The translations under genes were made by a program, and so were the position numbers. Shown piece after piece: positions 27,101-35,206 of a stretch of DNA of 64,000 nucleotides. The notes beneath the pieces were generated by a model. That model made no database searches, was not told the origin of the DNA, and saw nothing but the letters and a program-made list of their open reading frames with translations. The stretch lies in NCBI GenBank assembly GCA_036873755.1, contig JAVTVY010048055.1, positions 62,001 to 126,000 of the forward strand, read 5' to 3'. This DNA is from Hanleya hanleyi (Eukaryota; Mollusca; Polyplacophora; Lepidopleurida; Hanleyidae). The number at the start of each line of letters is the position of its first letter. The stretch's first letter is position 1.

Positions 27101-28855
27101 ACGTAGATGGCAACGACAATACCCCGAGACCAAAATGGCCGAGGGGTAAAAACTGTACGCTAACGCAGATTTCAAAAGTGCTGATATTGGAAACTGGGTC
27201 CTTCTCTGATTTATTCTCTGGTAAAAATGGGATCATTGTTGATTTCTTCAAGAATTGCCACTTTTCACTCCTTTGCCATAAATCGATCATCCCTCTGTTT
27301 CATCATCTCAAATATCACTTCCTGTGATCCATTTATGCGGGGAATTACGGTAATTTTGCCATTTTCAACCTGATAAACAAGACAGCACTCATAAACTGGT
27401 CCAGCATCTCAATTATTTTCCCTTATGCAATGCACACGGTAAAATCTTGGGAGAATGTGGGTGACCCATCACTATTGTGACTGTTTACCACTCAAAATCA
27501 GTCCAAATTGTAAAATCTTTCAGTGTATAATCCGAAAGTTCACAAATGTCACAGTAAATATTAATATGGCAACAAATAGTCAACAAATCTCGTCTACATA
27601 CTACACTGAACAAAAAGTTTCCCACTGCATTTCTCTTGGCGACCAGTGCGCTATGGAGGAAGCTCAGACTTGTCTGGGGCCGATTTCATGAAACCGCACT
27701 TGAGACAATTTTCACACTTGAAAATCTACCTTGACTTGAGTTTTTGCTTTTCATGAAAGTTCACTTGAACCTGAAATCGCACTTAAGTTCAAGTGTGGTA
27801 TGACCTCCCTTGAAAACCGCACTTGAAAATAAAAACATACTTGAAATGACCAATACGACAGGAGATGGTGTCGAAAAATGAGTTTTTTTTCCTTTGCCCA
27901 TGCATCATAACACACGTAGGGTCATTGTTCTTCATCTCATAGGGCCAAACATGGCACAGATATTCATTTGACACCTCAAATTCTACTGATCGGCTCCGGC
28001 GCATCAAGTATCTTGAGCACGCAATTGATTCTGCGGGGGTACTATTTATTACTAAATCGCACAAAAGAGTTCCAAAAAGCTCACTTCAAACATCACTTGA
28101 CCAAGTGCGGCCAAAAACGTTTGGTGAAACACAACTTGAGATTTTTTTTAAGTGCACTTGGTCAAGTACGAAAATCGCCCTTGAAAAAGTCAAGTCAAGT
28201 GAGGTTTCATGAAATCAGCCCCTGTGCTCCATCTAACCCTTCAGTCACGATGACAGAGAGAATATGACATTCACAGATTTAACTTTGGATGGGGTTAGAG
28301 ATTTATCGCCTCAAACCTGGGTAAAAGACTCAAAACTGAAGAAAAAGTAAGACCCTGAAGCATCGCAGGTACCCTTTTCTTGGTAATAAAATAAATAATA
28401 ATAATTTGGCAATTCTAAAACACTTAATGAACATACACTCATTAAGGAATAATGTTATTTTCAAAGCACGATGACATTGGGCTTGCAATGTTGTAACATT
28501 GTGACTGGGAGCTATGAAATACATGAACATGCAAGGTATTGAAGATTTTCTTTGATTCTGAATAGATTTTCTTGAAATTTCAGAATAAAAATGCACAAAT
28601 TACATACAGATACTGTGAAGAATTTCAATGCTCGGAGAAGAACTGGCTCCGGTACATTGCCGAAAATTCCGTGCCCTTGTTGAACTTGTAATGTGAAACA
28701 GACAGTAACTGCATAATAATAGTACCGTAATGATAATTTACACAACCGTACGTTATTGGAATTATGTTCTGTCTTGTTCTAAATAAACCATACTTACTAT
28801 TTGAGTATGCATTTTTCAACCGAGGGTCTAGTACGGCTACTGTGTCGGTAGACAT
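3043..28855 (-). CDS. VWA3A/VWA3B-type von Willebrand factor A domain protein (spliced, 16 exons, 3' end not in model)
   Basis: Sixteen exons with GT-AG borders and matching phases join from the ATG at 28855 into 861 codons without a stop. The product has two related halves about 360 residues apart: WLQNHGL (78-84) and WLQTYGL (433-439); RRLDWL (159-164) and RIDWL (528-532); a VWA fold from about 178 and from about 547; HVVSYNC (307-313) and HTISFNC (669-675); GRFH (331-334 and 693-696); then an acidic helical stretch (377-403 and 714-735). The second VWA has a complete MIDAS: D553-T-S555-S-S557, T623 and D646 in TDG. The first has DIRNM at 185-189 and TEG at 280-282, so it probably does not bind metal. 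After 757 comes a Ser/Pro/Arg-rich tail. VWA3 proteins are poorly characterised and reported in ciliated or testis tissue; function here is unknown. The A versus B paralogue was not decided. The last exon ends at a donor, so the C-terminus is missing. Confidence 0.88.
3479..3717 (-). CDS. VWA3-type gene, exon 15 (Ser/Pro-rich)
   Basis: It is 239 bp, phase 2 to 1, residues 757-837. It is low-complexity and basic, with KHQLSARSSKTPTMPSLSAR and SPRPKSAPAQDAPHAPSPPP, probably disordered. Acceptor 'tatgtttcag', donor GTATGT. Confidence 0.82.
4449..4582 (-). CDS. VWA3-type gene, exon 14
   Basis: It is 134 bp, phase 0 to 2, residues 713-757. It encodes SEDIQVLREEY and a helix LAWKREVDSLRKSN. The donor is GTATGT. 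It aligns with the acidic helix of exon 8. Confidence 0.88.
5218..5925. repeat. 21-bp minisatellite abutting a splice donor, ~33 copies
   Basis: The plus-strand unit is tcacaccacaccatcattac plus one base. Variants are 'actcc' for 'acacc' and 'ccctc' for 'ccatc', with some irregular units at 5705-5870. On the minus strand each unit contains GAG-GTAATG, identical to the exon 13 donor. It lies in intron 13. Confidence 0.95.
5926..6108 (-). CDS. VWA3-type gene, exon 13
   Basis: It is 183 bp, phase 0 to 0, residues 652-712. It encodes VPIHTISFNCNDVQ and LARVTKGRFHYF, ending IPETYE. Its donor, GAG-GTAATG, is itself the first unit of the adjoining 21-bp minisatellite, so the true splice site is followed by dozens of copies of its own sequence. 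Confidence 0.9.
6285..7415 (+). repeat. ~145-bp satellite element, about 6 monomers, in VWA3 intron 12
   Basis: Monomer landmarks are 'aggtggcgccacctatagg', 'gcgtgaaaaacaatcccaag', 'accaaatttgaaaagaatcc' and 'gttattgtccggaaac'. A non-repeated left flank starts at 'ttcaagtcccccgacgttg'; a single-monomer copy with the same flank is at 15715. The right end has 'cggacggacgg'. Small open frames on both strands are repeat artefacts. Confidence 0.85.
8147..8377 (-). CDS. VWA3-type gene, exon 12 (second VWA core)
   Basis: It is 231 bp, phase 0 to 0, residues 575-651. It encodes MKFNLVSFNSKAYPWRDRL, the MIDAS Thr in GSTNTY (T623) and the MIDAS Asp in YLLTDGRPDQ (D646). Acceptor 'cctacag' and donor GTCAGA. 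Confidence 0.92.
8707..8845 (-). CDS. VWA3-type gene, exon 11 (second VWA, MIDAS DTSSS)
   Basis: It is 139 bp, phase 2 to 0, residues 528-574, with donor GTCTGT. EEQIYILVDTSSSMIPHLQF carries the canonical MIDAS DxSxS (D553, S555, S557), followed by the first VWA helix. Confidence 0.92.
10085..10717 (+). repeat. 33-bp minisatellite, ~19 copies, in VWA3 intron 10
   Basis: The unit is attagagggattacctta followed by tactcattagggttg, with a T/C variant (ttatac/ttacac). It ends about 120 bp downstream, in the gene's sense, of the exon 10 donor. A 213-codon frame across it only reflects the unit length. Confidence 0.95.
10841..10995 (-). CDS. VWA3-type gene, exon 10
   Basis: It is 155 bp, phase 0 to 2, residues 477-528. 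It encodes ARYCDRFPVVRWRDGRVVHV and a helix ending LHKLKQR. The donor was set at AG-GTACAG because that phase joins exon 11 to give RIDWL, the counterpart of RRLDWL in exon 4. Readthrough beyond it is uninformative. Confidence 0.82.
12015..12211 (-). CDS. VWA3-type gene, exon 9 (second WLQ-GL motif)
   Basis: It is 197 bp, phase 1 to 0, residues 411-476, with acceptor 'cccccacag' and donor GTAACT. It opens the second half of the protein with SSRTWLQTYGLDKNKLGLYD, aligned with exon 2. Confidence 0.88.
14510..14745 (-). CDS. VWA3-type gene, exon 8
   Basis: It is 236 bp, phase 2 to 1, residues 332-410. The joined codon completes GGRFHAYAV. A basic linker then leads to an acidic amphipathic helix (EDVLLIFEELEEARNNLSQI, about 377-396), which matches EDIQVLREEYDNG in exon 14. 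Confidence 0.88.
14885..15060. repeat. Two-copy tandem duplication, about 107 bp per copy
   Basis: 'ttcttttcacgcttgaagc' and 'attgttcgaaaataacagg' occur twice in the same order, 107 bp apart, separated by T-rich runs of different length. It lies in the intron between exons 7 and 8. Confidence 0.85.
15715..15895 (+). repeat. Solo-monomer copy of the 145-bp element
   Basis: It shares the left flank ('gacattgaagctactgattt') and one diverged monomer ('cataccaaatctgcaaagaa') with the array starting at 6285, but has no tandem expansion and no (ACGG)n end. Confidence 0.65.
15896..18221. other. VWA3 intron 7, no gene recognised
   Basis: The sequence is an AT-rich intron with a (TTG)n microsatellite at 17161-17180. 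A degenerate repeat around 17975-18100 is rich in 'ttccaggattttcaagaa'. An inverted relative lies near 14790-14880 ('gttttccaggactta'). Open frames up to 119 codons show no recognisable motif. Confidence 0.5.
18222..18612. repeat. 43-bp minisatellite, ~9 copies, in VWA3 intron 7
   Basis: The unit runs tatctgaaatgtatagtcaa then gcctgtcaaatagttataac and tta. The first copies are more diverged than the last four. It lies about 110 bp downstream of the exon 7 donor in gene sense. Confidence 0.95.
18723..18832 (-). CDS. VWA3-type gene, exon 7
   Basis: It is 110 bp, phase 0 to 2, residues 296-332. It encodes CAPVHVVSYNC and LRDLAQFTGGR, the last VWA strand and helix. It matches exon 13 with a spacing of exactly 362 residues (H307 to H669). 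A 43-bp minisatellite begins about 110 bp downstream of its donor. Confidence 0.87.
19213..19281 (-). CDS. VWA3-type gene, exon 6
   Basis: It is 69 bp, phase 0 to 0, residues 273-295, with donor GTGAAA. TEAVYLFTEGSAVDGSRQIL matches the AIYLLTDGRPDQ strand of the second VWA; the metal-ligand Asp of TDG is Glu here (E281). Confidence 0.85.
19720..19879 (-). CDS. VWA3-type gene, exon 5
   Basis: It is 160 bp, phase 2 to 0, residues 219-272, with acceptor 'ttttttttgcag' and donor GTAAGT. It carries the central part of the first VWA-like fold, including IEGAIQWLWGLDRLAPVSKT and CEAVVKALMDRN. It corresponds to the WSWIQELGCQGSTNT part of exon 12. Confidence 0.87.
20824..21074 (-). CDS. VWA3-type gene, exon 4 (first VWA-like fold, degenerate MIDAS)
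   Basis: It is 251 bp, phase 0 to 2, residues 136-219. It carries a predicted helix, the RRLDWLTTESRRIFSVMEEK segment, then strand one ISVIVLDIRNMSP. The MIDAS position reads DIRNM instead of DxSxS, so metal-dependent ligand binding by this domain is unlikely. Confidence 0.88.
21553..21644 (-). CDS. VWA3-type gene, exon 3
   Basis: It is 92 bp, phase 1 to 0, residues 105-135, with acceptor 'atttcacag' and donor GTAAGT. It encodes a short basic linker (RPVASIYGRGNFNQASRPDG) before the first VWA-like fold. A 37-bp minisatellite starts about 40 bp upstream of its acceptor. Confidence 0.85.
21681..22714. repeat. 37-bp minisatellite, ~27 copies, in VWA3 intron 2
   Basis: The unit runs aacaatgtatcctataatca then acaagaaacttaggctg. 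Single-base variants (caaaaag, ggttg, cagg) recur in blocks, which suggests later amplification of multi-unit segments. A disrupted unit lies near 22515-22545. The array starts about 40 bp from the exon 3 acceptor. Confidence 0.95.
23066..23865. mobile_element. MITE with ~80-bp TIRs and 8-bp target duplication
   Basis: The left end 'tcagtttgattaaaataag' and the right end (reverse complement 'tcagtctgattaaaaataag') begin inverted repeats that extend to 'gtcatgtccagtg'. Perfect direct repeats AATGGCAC flank it at 23058-23065 and 23866-23873. The element is 800 bp with no transposase. An 8-bp duplication and non-coding interior fit a hAT-type non-autonomous element. It sits in VWA3 intron 2. Confidence 0.85.
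24061..24315 (-). CDS. VWA3-type gene, exon 2 (first WLQ-GL motif)
   Basis: It is 255 bp, phase 1 to 1, residues 20-104, with acceptor 'tttgtag' and donor GTAAAT. After a low-complexity Ser/Thr segment it carries TWELDVRPLISSRKWLQNHG. The WLQ-x2-GL-x4-L pattern recurs in exon 9 and marks the start of each half of the protein. Confidence 0.85.
25480..25820. repeat. 'acctgtc/gacaggta' interspersed repeat
   Basis: Four or more copies of 'gacaggta' and 'acctgtct' in both orientations, bounded by 'ggggtcgaaatttacacc' and 'aatatttcgacccctgg'. These ends are imperfect inverses, which suggests a decayed foldback element. Confidence 0.5.
26118..27150 (+). mobile_element. Pearl-like element (CCCCTCGGC family), copy 2, VWA3 intron 1
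   Basis: It begins 'aaaacccctcggctttcccc' and ends with (ACGG)n at 27082-27103, a conserved 'gatggcaacgacaata' and a hairpin ACCCCGAGACC-AAAAT-GGCCGAGGGGT. The inside has two or three monomers of about 370 bp with 'aaaggggcataactc'. The first nine or so terminal bases are inverted repeats (CCCCTCGGC / GCCGAGGGG). A nearly full-length copy lies on the opposite strand at 57495-58540. Confidence 0.75.
27676..28222. mobile_element. MITE with TIRs and CACTTGA subterminal repeats
   Basis: Ends are 'ggggccgatttcatgaaacc' and the inverse of 'ggtttcatgaaatcagcccc'. More than ten CACTTGA/TCAAGTG heptamers or close variants crowd the first and last ~150 bp, as in transposase-binding subterminal regions. 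The centre has an open frame of 91 codons on the minus strand with no motif I recognise. Target duplication is unclear. Confidence 0.7.
28798..28855 (-). CDS. VWA3-type gene, exon 1 (coding part)
   Basis: The ATG is at 28855-28853. It encodes residues 1-19, starting MSTDTVAVLDPRLKNAYSN, plus one base of codon 20. The donor is a strong GTAAGT at 28797-28792 (phase 1), which joins in frame to exon 2. The start was chosen because this short exon is the only upstream one whose phase fits. Transcription start and 5' UTR length are unknown. Confidence 0.75.
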
Positions 28856-29230
28856 TGTCCTTCGGGTTTGCAGTGACTGTGTTGTTGTAAAAAATATTTA
28901 TCAGAAATGGATCATTTTCCCCACTGCCTGTAAGATGTTCGATATTACCAATCCATACGGATACATCAGTCAACAAATATAAATCACTTAATTGGTTAAT
29001 TTGATCATGTGTAAGCAGTAACTATTGCTAAATATATGAAATAATAGAACTGTCAAAACCCAGTCAAAACCTGTTGTCTCGTTTATGGTCGCCATGTTGT
29101 GTTTACAATGCAGTTGCCTAGAAGAGAAGACAGCCAATCAGAACGGGCACCTGCTAAAAAGGGCGGGATTTCTTTTTCACGTTAACGGTCTAAGGGAGAT
29201 AATACGGTAGTGAGAAAAACATTAGGTGGG
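28856..29230 (-). promoter_or_regulatory. Probable 5' UTR and promoter of the VWA3-type gene
   Basis: This is the region directly upstream of the ATG. It contains a CCAAT box context 'agccaatcag' (29132-29141) and a GC box 'gggcggg' (29161-29167), with no clear TATA box. Placement is inferred from position, not from transcript evidence. Confidence 0.35.
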
Positions 29231-29282
29231 TGACAAAGAGTTATCTCCCATTAGTTATCTCTCATTGCCGAGTGTGTGTTAC

Positions 29283-30560
29283 TGGTTATAAATACCTAGA
29301 CCTTTATTTACACAGTAATGGTAAATTTAACAAAGCTGTGGCTAATTTAGCCAAAAGTACTAACAAGGCTATGTTTGCAATCAAATCTAGTTTAAATTGA
29401 TTTGATATGGACGTTTAGACCAGCTGCAATCTGTTCGATTTTGTAGTCTGATTTCTGAAGTGCAAACAGTCCTTAATTCTGCTTTGTACGACACATATTG
29501 AATTTACTTGCGTACACTTCGTCTTACCGCGTATAGATGACCGAGATGGTTACAGGTTGATATTAAATTCTGTAAGCAAACTCTTGGAGTGCATGCCAAA
29601 GCTGTAATTTTTGCTGTATTGGGTGAACTGGGCAGAGTTCCCCTTTTGCTATCATCGATTTTAGTGTTAATTTTCTTTTTCAAATTTTGAAAGCAGATCA
29701 CTCGTCAGAGATTGAAGATTGTTGAGTACATAACAATACAAATTGAGTCAACTTTATTAAAGGCTTCCTGCAAGAGGTACAATGTTATAATATATGAGAA
29801 AACCAAATCTGTAAACAACTTAATGATACACGTAAACTTATCTTGAACCATCTGTTCAAGATGTATTGTACAAAATGGAACAACACTACATCACAGATCA
29901 ACAAATTAAATACAGGTACATATAGATTAATTAATAGATTATTGCTGATATGTCTCAACCCAATGCCCAACAAAGGGCATTGTCCAGCGTTAGTTGGGAA
30001 TAAGTGCTCACCTATCCGTATCGAGCGAGGCCGCTATATAAAAGGGATCCCTCGGGATGAACGCAATATAGGACATAGACCTGCCGTCCTGTACCCCAAT
30101 ACACACTTCAAGCAATTGTTACAGGCACAGATTTCTGGAAGAACCTACCCTGTTCCCAAGGGCGTCGTTAGGGAAGTCGTCTCGAAAAATCCTGAAGACG
30201 CCCTGGTTCTCCCAGTTTTTTTTCTTCTGGACGGCTTTGTGCGTACGAAGGGGTACCAAGACAAAGGAATCATCCACGCGATTATAACACATATTTATCA
30301 GTATAACCTAACCAATAACAGACTTACCAACTATCTTCTTTACTTGTATTTATATTTCCCTCTGCTCTCTCATTGTTATTTATTATTTAATTATTTATTT
30401 TAATATCTAGCGCTGCAAAAGATATTAAATTAACGAAGAAATGTAGGGTGAAATTTAAATAAAACATTGAGTTGATGGGCCGCGAAATCCTATATGGGAA
30501 GCGGCCCTTAAACTACAATTTCAATCAATCATGAACGACTTTGCCCGACTTGTGGGGTAG
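29283..30560 (+). pseudogene. Decayed LINE 3' part (reverse transcriptase tail)
   Basis: Broken plus-strand frames resemble the post-RT region of CR1/Jockey/RTE-like LINEs: 'YKYLDLYLHSNGKFNKAV' near 29290, 'KFCKQTLGVHAKAV' near 29565 and 'IRIERGRYIKGIPRDERN' near 30020. Several stops and frameshifts lie between them. A GC stem 'gggccgc...gcggccc' lies near 30478-30506. A TATA-like 'ctatataaaaggg' (30033-30045) falls inside coding-like sequence and is probably chance. Confidence 0.6.
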
Positions 30561-30984
30561 CAGGAAACGAAATCCATTTTCTATAAGCATGCAAACGTCA
30601 TGTTGACAGACGTGTGGAACTATTTTCCAAGGGAGGCAGTAGAATTCCTGGGCTCATTAAACTCACAAAATGAGCTGGATACAGTTTTTTGTAATGACCA
30701 GAATTCAATTAATGAGAGAATCTTTATTGCACTCTTATGCCCGAAGGCTAAAGGCATATAACATATAAAAAACAGAAGAAAATATTTACAACACAAGTTG
30801 AACAAATACATAAAAACATTAAACATCATTTGGCAAGGGGATCACACCTATTTGGACTATTTAACTCTTGACAATCTTACCAAGAAAATGTCATCCTACA
30901 ATAGATGACTGGATATTATCATGCACCATTATCTATATTATATACCCATCGTGTTATAGATCTAAGGTGCTGTAGTTTATGTCT
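30561..30984. other. No feature recognised between LINE fragments
   Basis: AT-rich sequence with short frames only. It is probably diverged LINE or flanking intergenic DNA. Confidence 0.3.
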
Positions 30985-32290
30985 CATGACAGGATTAGCT
31001 ATTTTCCATATGAATGTTCAGAGTATTAGATTGAAATTTGAAGTACTAGTTGATTACATATGTGATTACGATATAGCTTGTTTTACAGAAACACATCTAG
31101 ATATGGTTAAAACCGATGATATTATAGTTGAAAACTTCCATTCACCCATCAGAAAGGATAGAACAAATCATGGAGGAGGATTATTGGTTTATATTTCGAG
31201 TGAGTTAGAGTTTACCCGTAGGTGGGAAATGATATGGCTCGAGATAAAGTGGAAAAATAGCTCATTCCTGCTCTGTAACTGCTATCGAGCAGAGAGTCTA
31301 GGAAATGTTTGAGACTACATAGCCTACTCGTGTGAAAAGGCACTGGACTCAAACCCATCTGTTGTTATAGTAGGAGACTAAAACGATGATCTGCTATGTC
31401 CCCCAAACTTAACCTAAAAGATCTTATGGCACAGTACAGCCTTCTGAATATAATTACAGAGCCAATAAGAGTAACAAAACACAGGGCAACTTTATTTAGA
31501 CGCTGTCACCATTAGTGATACAATAAACGTATACACGAGAGAGGAGTAATTAACAATTTGAATTTATCGAAGCATTTCGCCACGTACATTACTTTTAAAC
31601 TAGGATCATTTTGCAAAAAGAATTATAGGAGAGACATATAGATATATAAAGCTGTGGACTTCGATAATTTTAATCGAATCATCTGCACTATTGACTGGGA
31701 TAATATACTGCAGCATTTCAATGATGTAAATGAAATGTGCGAACTGTTCACACAAAAATATATGGAAGCTGCAAGAGAAAATATTCCCATAAAAGATGTG
31801 TTAATAAGAAGCAATGATAAATCTTGGTATGAATTTGTAAAAAATATCGTGCACTTCGTAATAAGCTAATTTGAAGCTATATGATAGACAAAATTTTATG
31901 AATAACAAAGATGAAACTTTGAAAGACTTGTCTCCTGGGAACAGTAGGTCATATTGGAAATTAGTTAAATATTTAGTAATTAAACTCCGAACTACCACCA
32001 TTGAACATGTTGAAGAGTAACAATAATATTGATTTCACCGATAGAGAAAAGGCTGACTGTATAAATATTTTTCGTCAATCTCGACTGCAGACGAGACAGG
32101 AGCATCTCTCCCGACATTTCATAATCAGACATCAGAAGTTTTAGAGCGGGTGGAAATCATTGAAGAAGAAGTCGAAGATGTAATAAAGTGTTTGGCCGCG
32201 AATAAAGCATCAGGCTCTGATAAGTCATACGAGAGATCCTGAAGGATCTTGGCGCCCACCATTGTCCGATAATTGTAAGCTAATGACTTG
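30985..32290 (+). pseudogene. Decayed LINE 5' part (AP-endonuclease domain)
   Basis: The frame from 30985 to 31309 encodes an endonuclease/exonuclease/phosphatase-type start: FHMNVQSIRLKFEVLVDYI, IACFTETHLD, then GGGLLVYISS and FLLCNCYR. It ends at a stop. Later pieces in shifted frames (31654-31866, 32130-32225 ending near 'IKCLAANKASGSDK') match the inter-domain and RT-entry region of LINE ORF2. At least five stops or shifts make it inactive. It lies downstream of a 3' LINE fragment, so the two come from different insertions. Confidence 0.75.
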
Positions 32291-32299
32291 AGGATCTTT

Positions 32300-33120
32300 T
32301 TGACCATTGTTACTAAGAAAAAACGATTGATTTGTAATTTTGTTTACAGAATTTCGAATCTGAGCGAAAAATGATCGGAAAAGGGACACTGAAAAACACC
32401 AAGATATAATCTAAGTTTCAGGAGTTTCAAGATTTCTAGAAACTGTACTTATGTCGGTCGTTATAATACAAGAGAAATGAGCAAAGTTAGTCTGAAAGTG
32501 AAAGTACATGTACGGAGGATCCTTCACCTTTGTTTTGTAGTATTTTTTTAAATTTTTTTTTTTTTTTTTTGCACGTGTCATCATTGGGTACTGGAAGCGA
32601 GGACCAATCTCTTTGACACTTTGGCATGAGCTATGAAACATACTTAAGATTTCATAATTAGGAACGAATGCTAATTCTGTTCTGTTTACTGGGCTAGTTT
32701 GAGATATCTCTTTTAAGATACCATGCTCGAAAATAGTAAGATGGTACAAGGGATCCGGTCCGCGCAGTAATGTTGAAACTTCAAAAGTGCCTGAATCCTG
32801 ATTATCTCCCTTGCATCGAAACATGCAGTAGTCTACAGTTGTCGAGTTGTGACGTTGAGTCACAAGAGTGACGTCCCTTCATGTAGCCGACCCGCCGGCA
32901 GACGAAAGGGTGGAGCAGTTCACTTGCTACTGCATGGACTAAAGAAAACTGATTTAAAATTTGAAGAAATACACTTTAATTCCGAATTATTTGAACTCCT
33001 TGATATGGGAGGTGAAGGTATGGATATCCTCTATAGTCAATATATAGAATATGCCCCACCGTTTGATCCGCCGACTCTTGTGATGCAACTCGAGAATACC
33101 GTATTAATTTGAAGCGTAAC
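32300..33120. other. Unassigned sequence with poly-T tract
   Basis: Open frames of 150 codons (minus, 32411-32863) and 87 codons (plus, 32849-33112) occur, but neither has a recognisable motif. The minus frame reads through a T-rich tract (32547-32571) as poly-Lys, so it is not convincing. Confidence 0.4.
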
Positions 33121-33126
33121 TTGGAT

Positions 33127-34960
33127 TTTCGAATCAGACCAAAAAAGGTATCTTGCACTACTAGGCCCCATGAGGGACATGTGTATCAAATTTCAGAAAG
33201 ATCCATGAAATATTTCCTGAGAATTCACGATAACAATGTTTCAAGGGGAAATTCAACATGGCCGCCTTGTGGCCATATTGGATTTTCGATTCGGACCGAA
33301 AAAGGTATCTTGCAGGTATCTAGACAAGGAGAACCTGTGTACCAAATTTAACAAAGATCCATGCAGTAGTTCCTGAGAAATCACGATAACAAGATGGGAA
33401 AATCCAAGATGGCCACCTGATGACCATATTGGATTTTCGATTCGGACCAAAAAAGGCATCTTGCATATCGAGACCCTAAGGGGAACCTGTGTACCAAATT
33501 TGAGAAAGATCCATGTAGTATTTCCTGAGAAATGACGATAAAGTTTCATGGAGAAATCCAAGATGGCTGCCTGGTGGCCATACTGGATTTTCAAATCGGA
33601 CCGGGAAAGGTATCTTGTACAACTAGACACCAAGGGGAACTTGTGTACCAAATTTGAGAAAGATCCATGCATTACTTCCTGAGAAATGACGATAAATTTT
33701 CATGGGGAAATCCAATATGGCTGCCTGGTGGCCATATTGGATTTTCGAATCGGACCAAAAAAGGTATCTTGCACAACTAGACCCCAAGGGGAAACTGACT
33801 GTGTACCAAATTTGAGAAAGATCTATGCAGTAGTTCCTGAGAAATCGCGATAACAAGGTTTCATGGAGAAATCCAAGATGGCTGCCTTGTGGCCATATTG
33901 GGTTTTCAATTCGGACCGAAAAAGGTATCTTGCACAACTGGACCCTAAGGGAAACCTGTGTATCAAATTTGAGAAAGATCCATGCAGTACTTCCTGAGAA
34001 ATGACGATAACAAAGTTTCATGGCGAAATCCAAGATGGCTGCCTGGTGGCCATATTGGATTTTCGAATCGGACCAGAAAAGGTATCTTGCACAACTAGAC
34101 CCCAAGGGGAACCTGTGTACCAAATTTGAGAAAGATCCATGCAGTAATTCCTGAGAAATCGCGATAACAAGGTTTCATAGGGAAATCCAAGATGGCTGGC
34201 TGGTGGCCATATTGGATTTTCGAATCGGACCAGGAAAGGTATCTTGCACAACTAGACCCCAAGGGGAACCTGTGTACCAAATTTGAGAAAGATCCATCGC
34301 GATAACAAGGTTTCATCCATCGCGATAACAAGGTCCGAATCGGACCAGAAAAGGTATCTTGCACAACTAGACCCCAAGGGGAACCTGTGTACCAAATTTG
34401 AGAAAGATCCATCGCGATAACAAGGTTTCATCCATCGCGATAACAAGGTTTCATGGGGAAATCCAAGATGGCTGCCTGCTGGCCATATTGGATTTTCGAA
34501 TCGGACCAGAAAAGGTATCTTGCACAACTAGACCTCAAGGGGAACCTGTGCAACAAATTTGAGAAAGATCCATACAGTACTTCCTGAGAAATGACGATAA
34601 CAATGTTTCATGGGGAAATCCAAGATGGCTGCCTGGTGGCCATATTGGATTTTCGAATCGGACCAGAAAAGGTATCTTGCACAACTAGACCCCAAGGGGA
34701 ACCTGTGTACCAAATTTGAGAAAGATCCATGCAGTAGTTCCTGAGAAATCGCGATAACAAGGTTTCATGGGAAATCCAAGATGGCTGCCTGGTGGCCATA
34801 TTGGATTTTCGAATCGGACCAGAAAAGGTATCTTGCACAACTAGACCCCAAGGGGAACCTGTGTACCAAATTTGAGAAAGATCCATGAAGTAGTTCCTGA
34901 GAAATCGCGATAACAAGAATTGTTTACGGACGGACGGACTGACGGACCACGGACGACGGA
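33127..34960 (+). repeat. 157-bp satellite, ~11 copies, ending in (ACGG)n
   Basis: Monomer landmarks are 'gaatcggaccagaaaaggta', 'accaaatttgagaaagatcc', 'cctgagaaatcgcgataac' and 'aatccaagatggctgcctgg'. Two shortened monomers with duplicated 'atccatcgcgataacaagg' lie at 34290-34450. The right end has 'acggacggacgg'. Minus-strand frames of up to 166 codons are repeat translations. Confidence 0.95.
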
Positions 34961-34984
34961 CCATGGACGAAAAGCGATTTGCTG

Positions 34985-35155
34985 GAGGGCACGGCATCTC
35001 TAAACCACTGCGTATGTTGTTTGACCTTTTCCTCCAAATGCACAAAGATGGATGGCAGGTAGCTAGGGTATTTCCTGTTCATGAAGGAGGAGAATGTAGC
35101 GACCCCTCGAATTATGACGTGTACGTTCTGTCAGTTAACCTTCTCTCGTCGCGAT
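34985..35155 (+). pseudogene. LINE reverse transcriptase fragment
   Basis: The frame encodes GISKPLRMLFDLFLQMHKDG, then WQVARVFPVHEGGECSDPSNY. This resembles the 'W..A.V.PIHKGG....NYRPISVLS' block of LINE RT, then degenerates. It abuts the (ACGG)n end of the satellite on one side and viral-like sequence on the other. Confidence 0.6.
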
Positions 35156-35206
35156 AGTATGCTCAGGCACACTTAACGCAAACACAACCAAGAGACACCG
35201 CCGAGT

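Noticed and set aside
30033..30045. TATA box ctatataaaaggg
   Set aside because: Falls in the decayed LINE coding frame; no downstream gene is supported.
32411..32863. 150-codon minus-strand frame
   Set aside because: Reads through a T-rich tract as poly-Lys, with no motif or splice context.
33253..35045. Series of 80-166-codon minus-strand frames
   Set aside because: All are translations of the 157-bp satellite (repeated YGHQAAILDF and similar).
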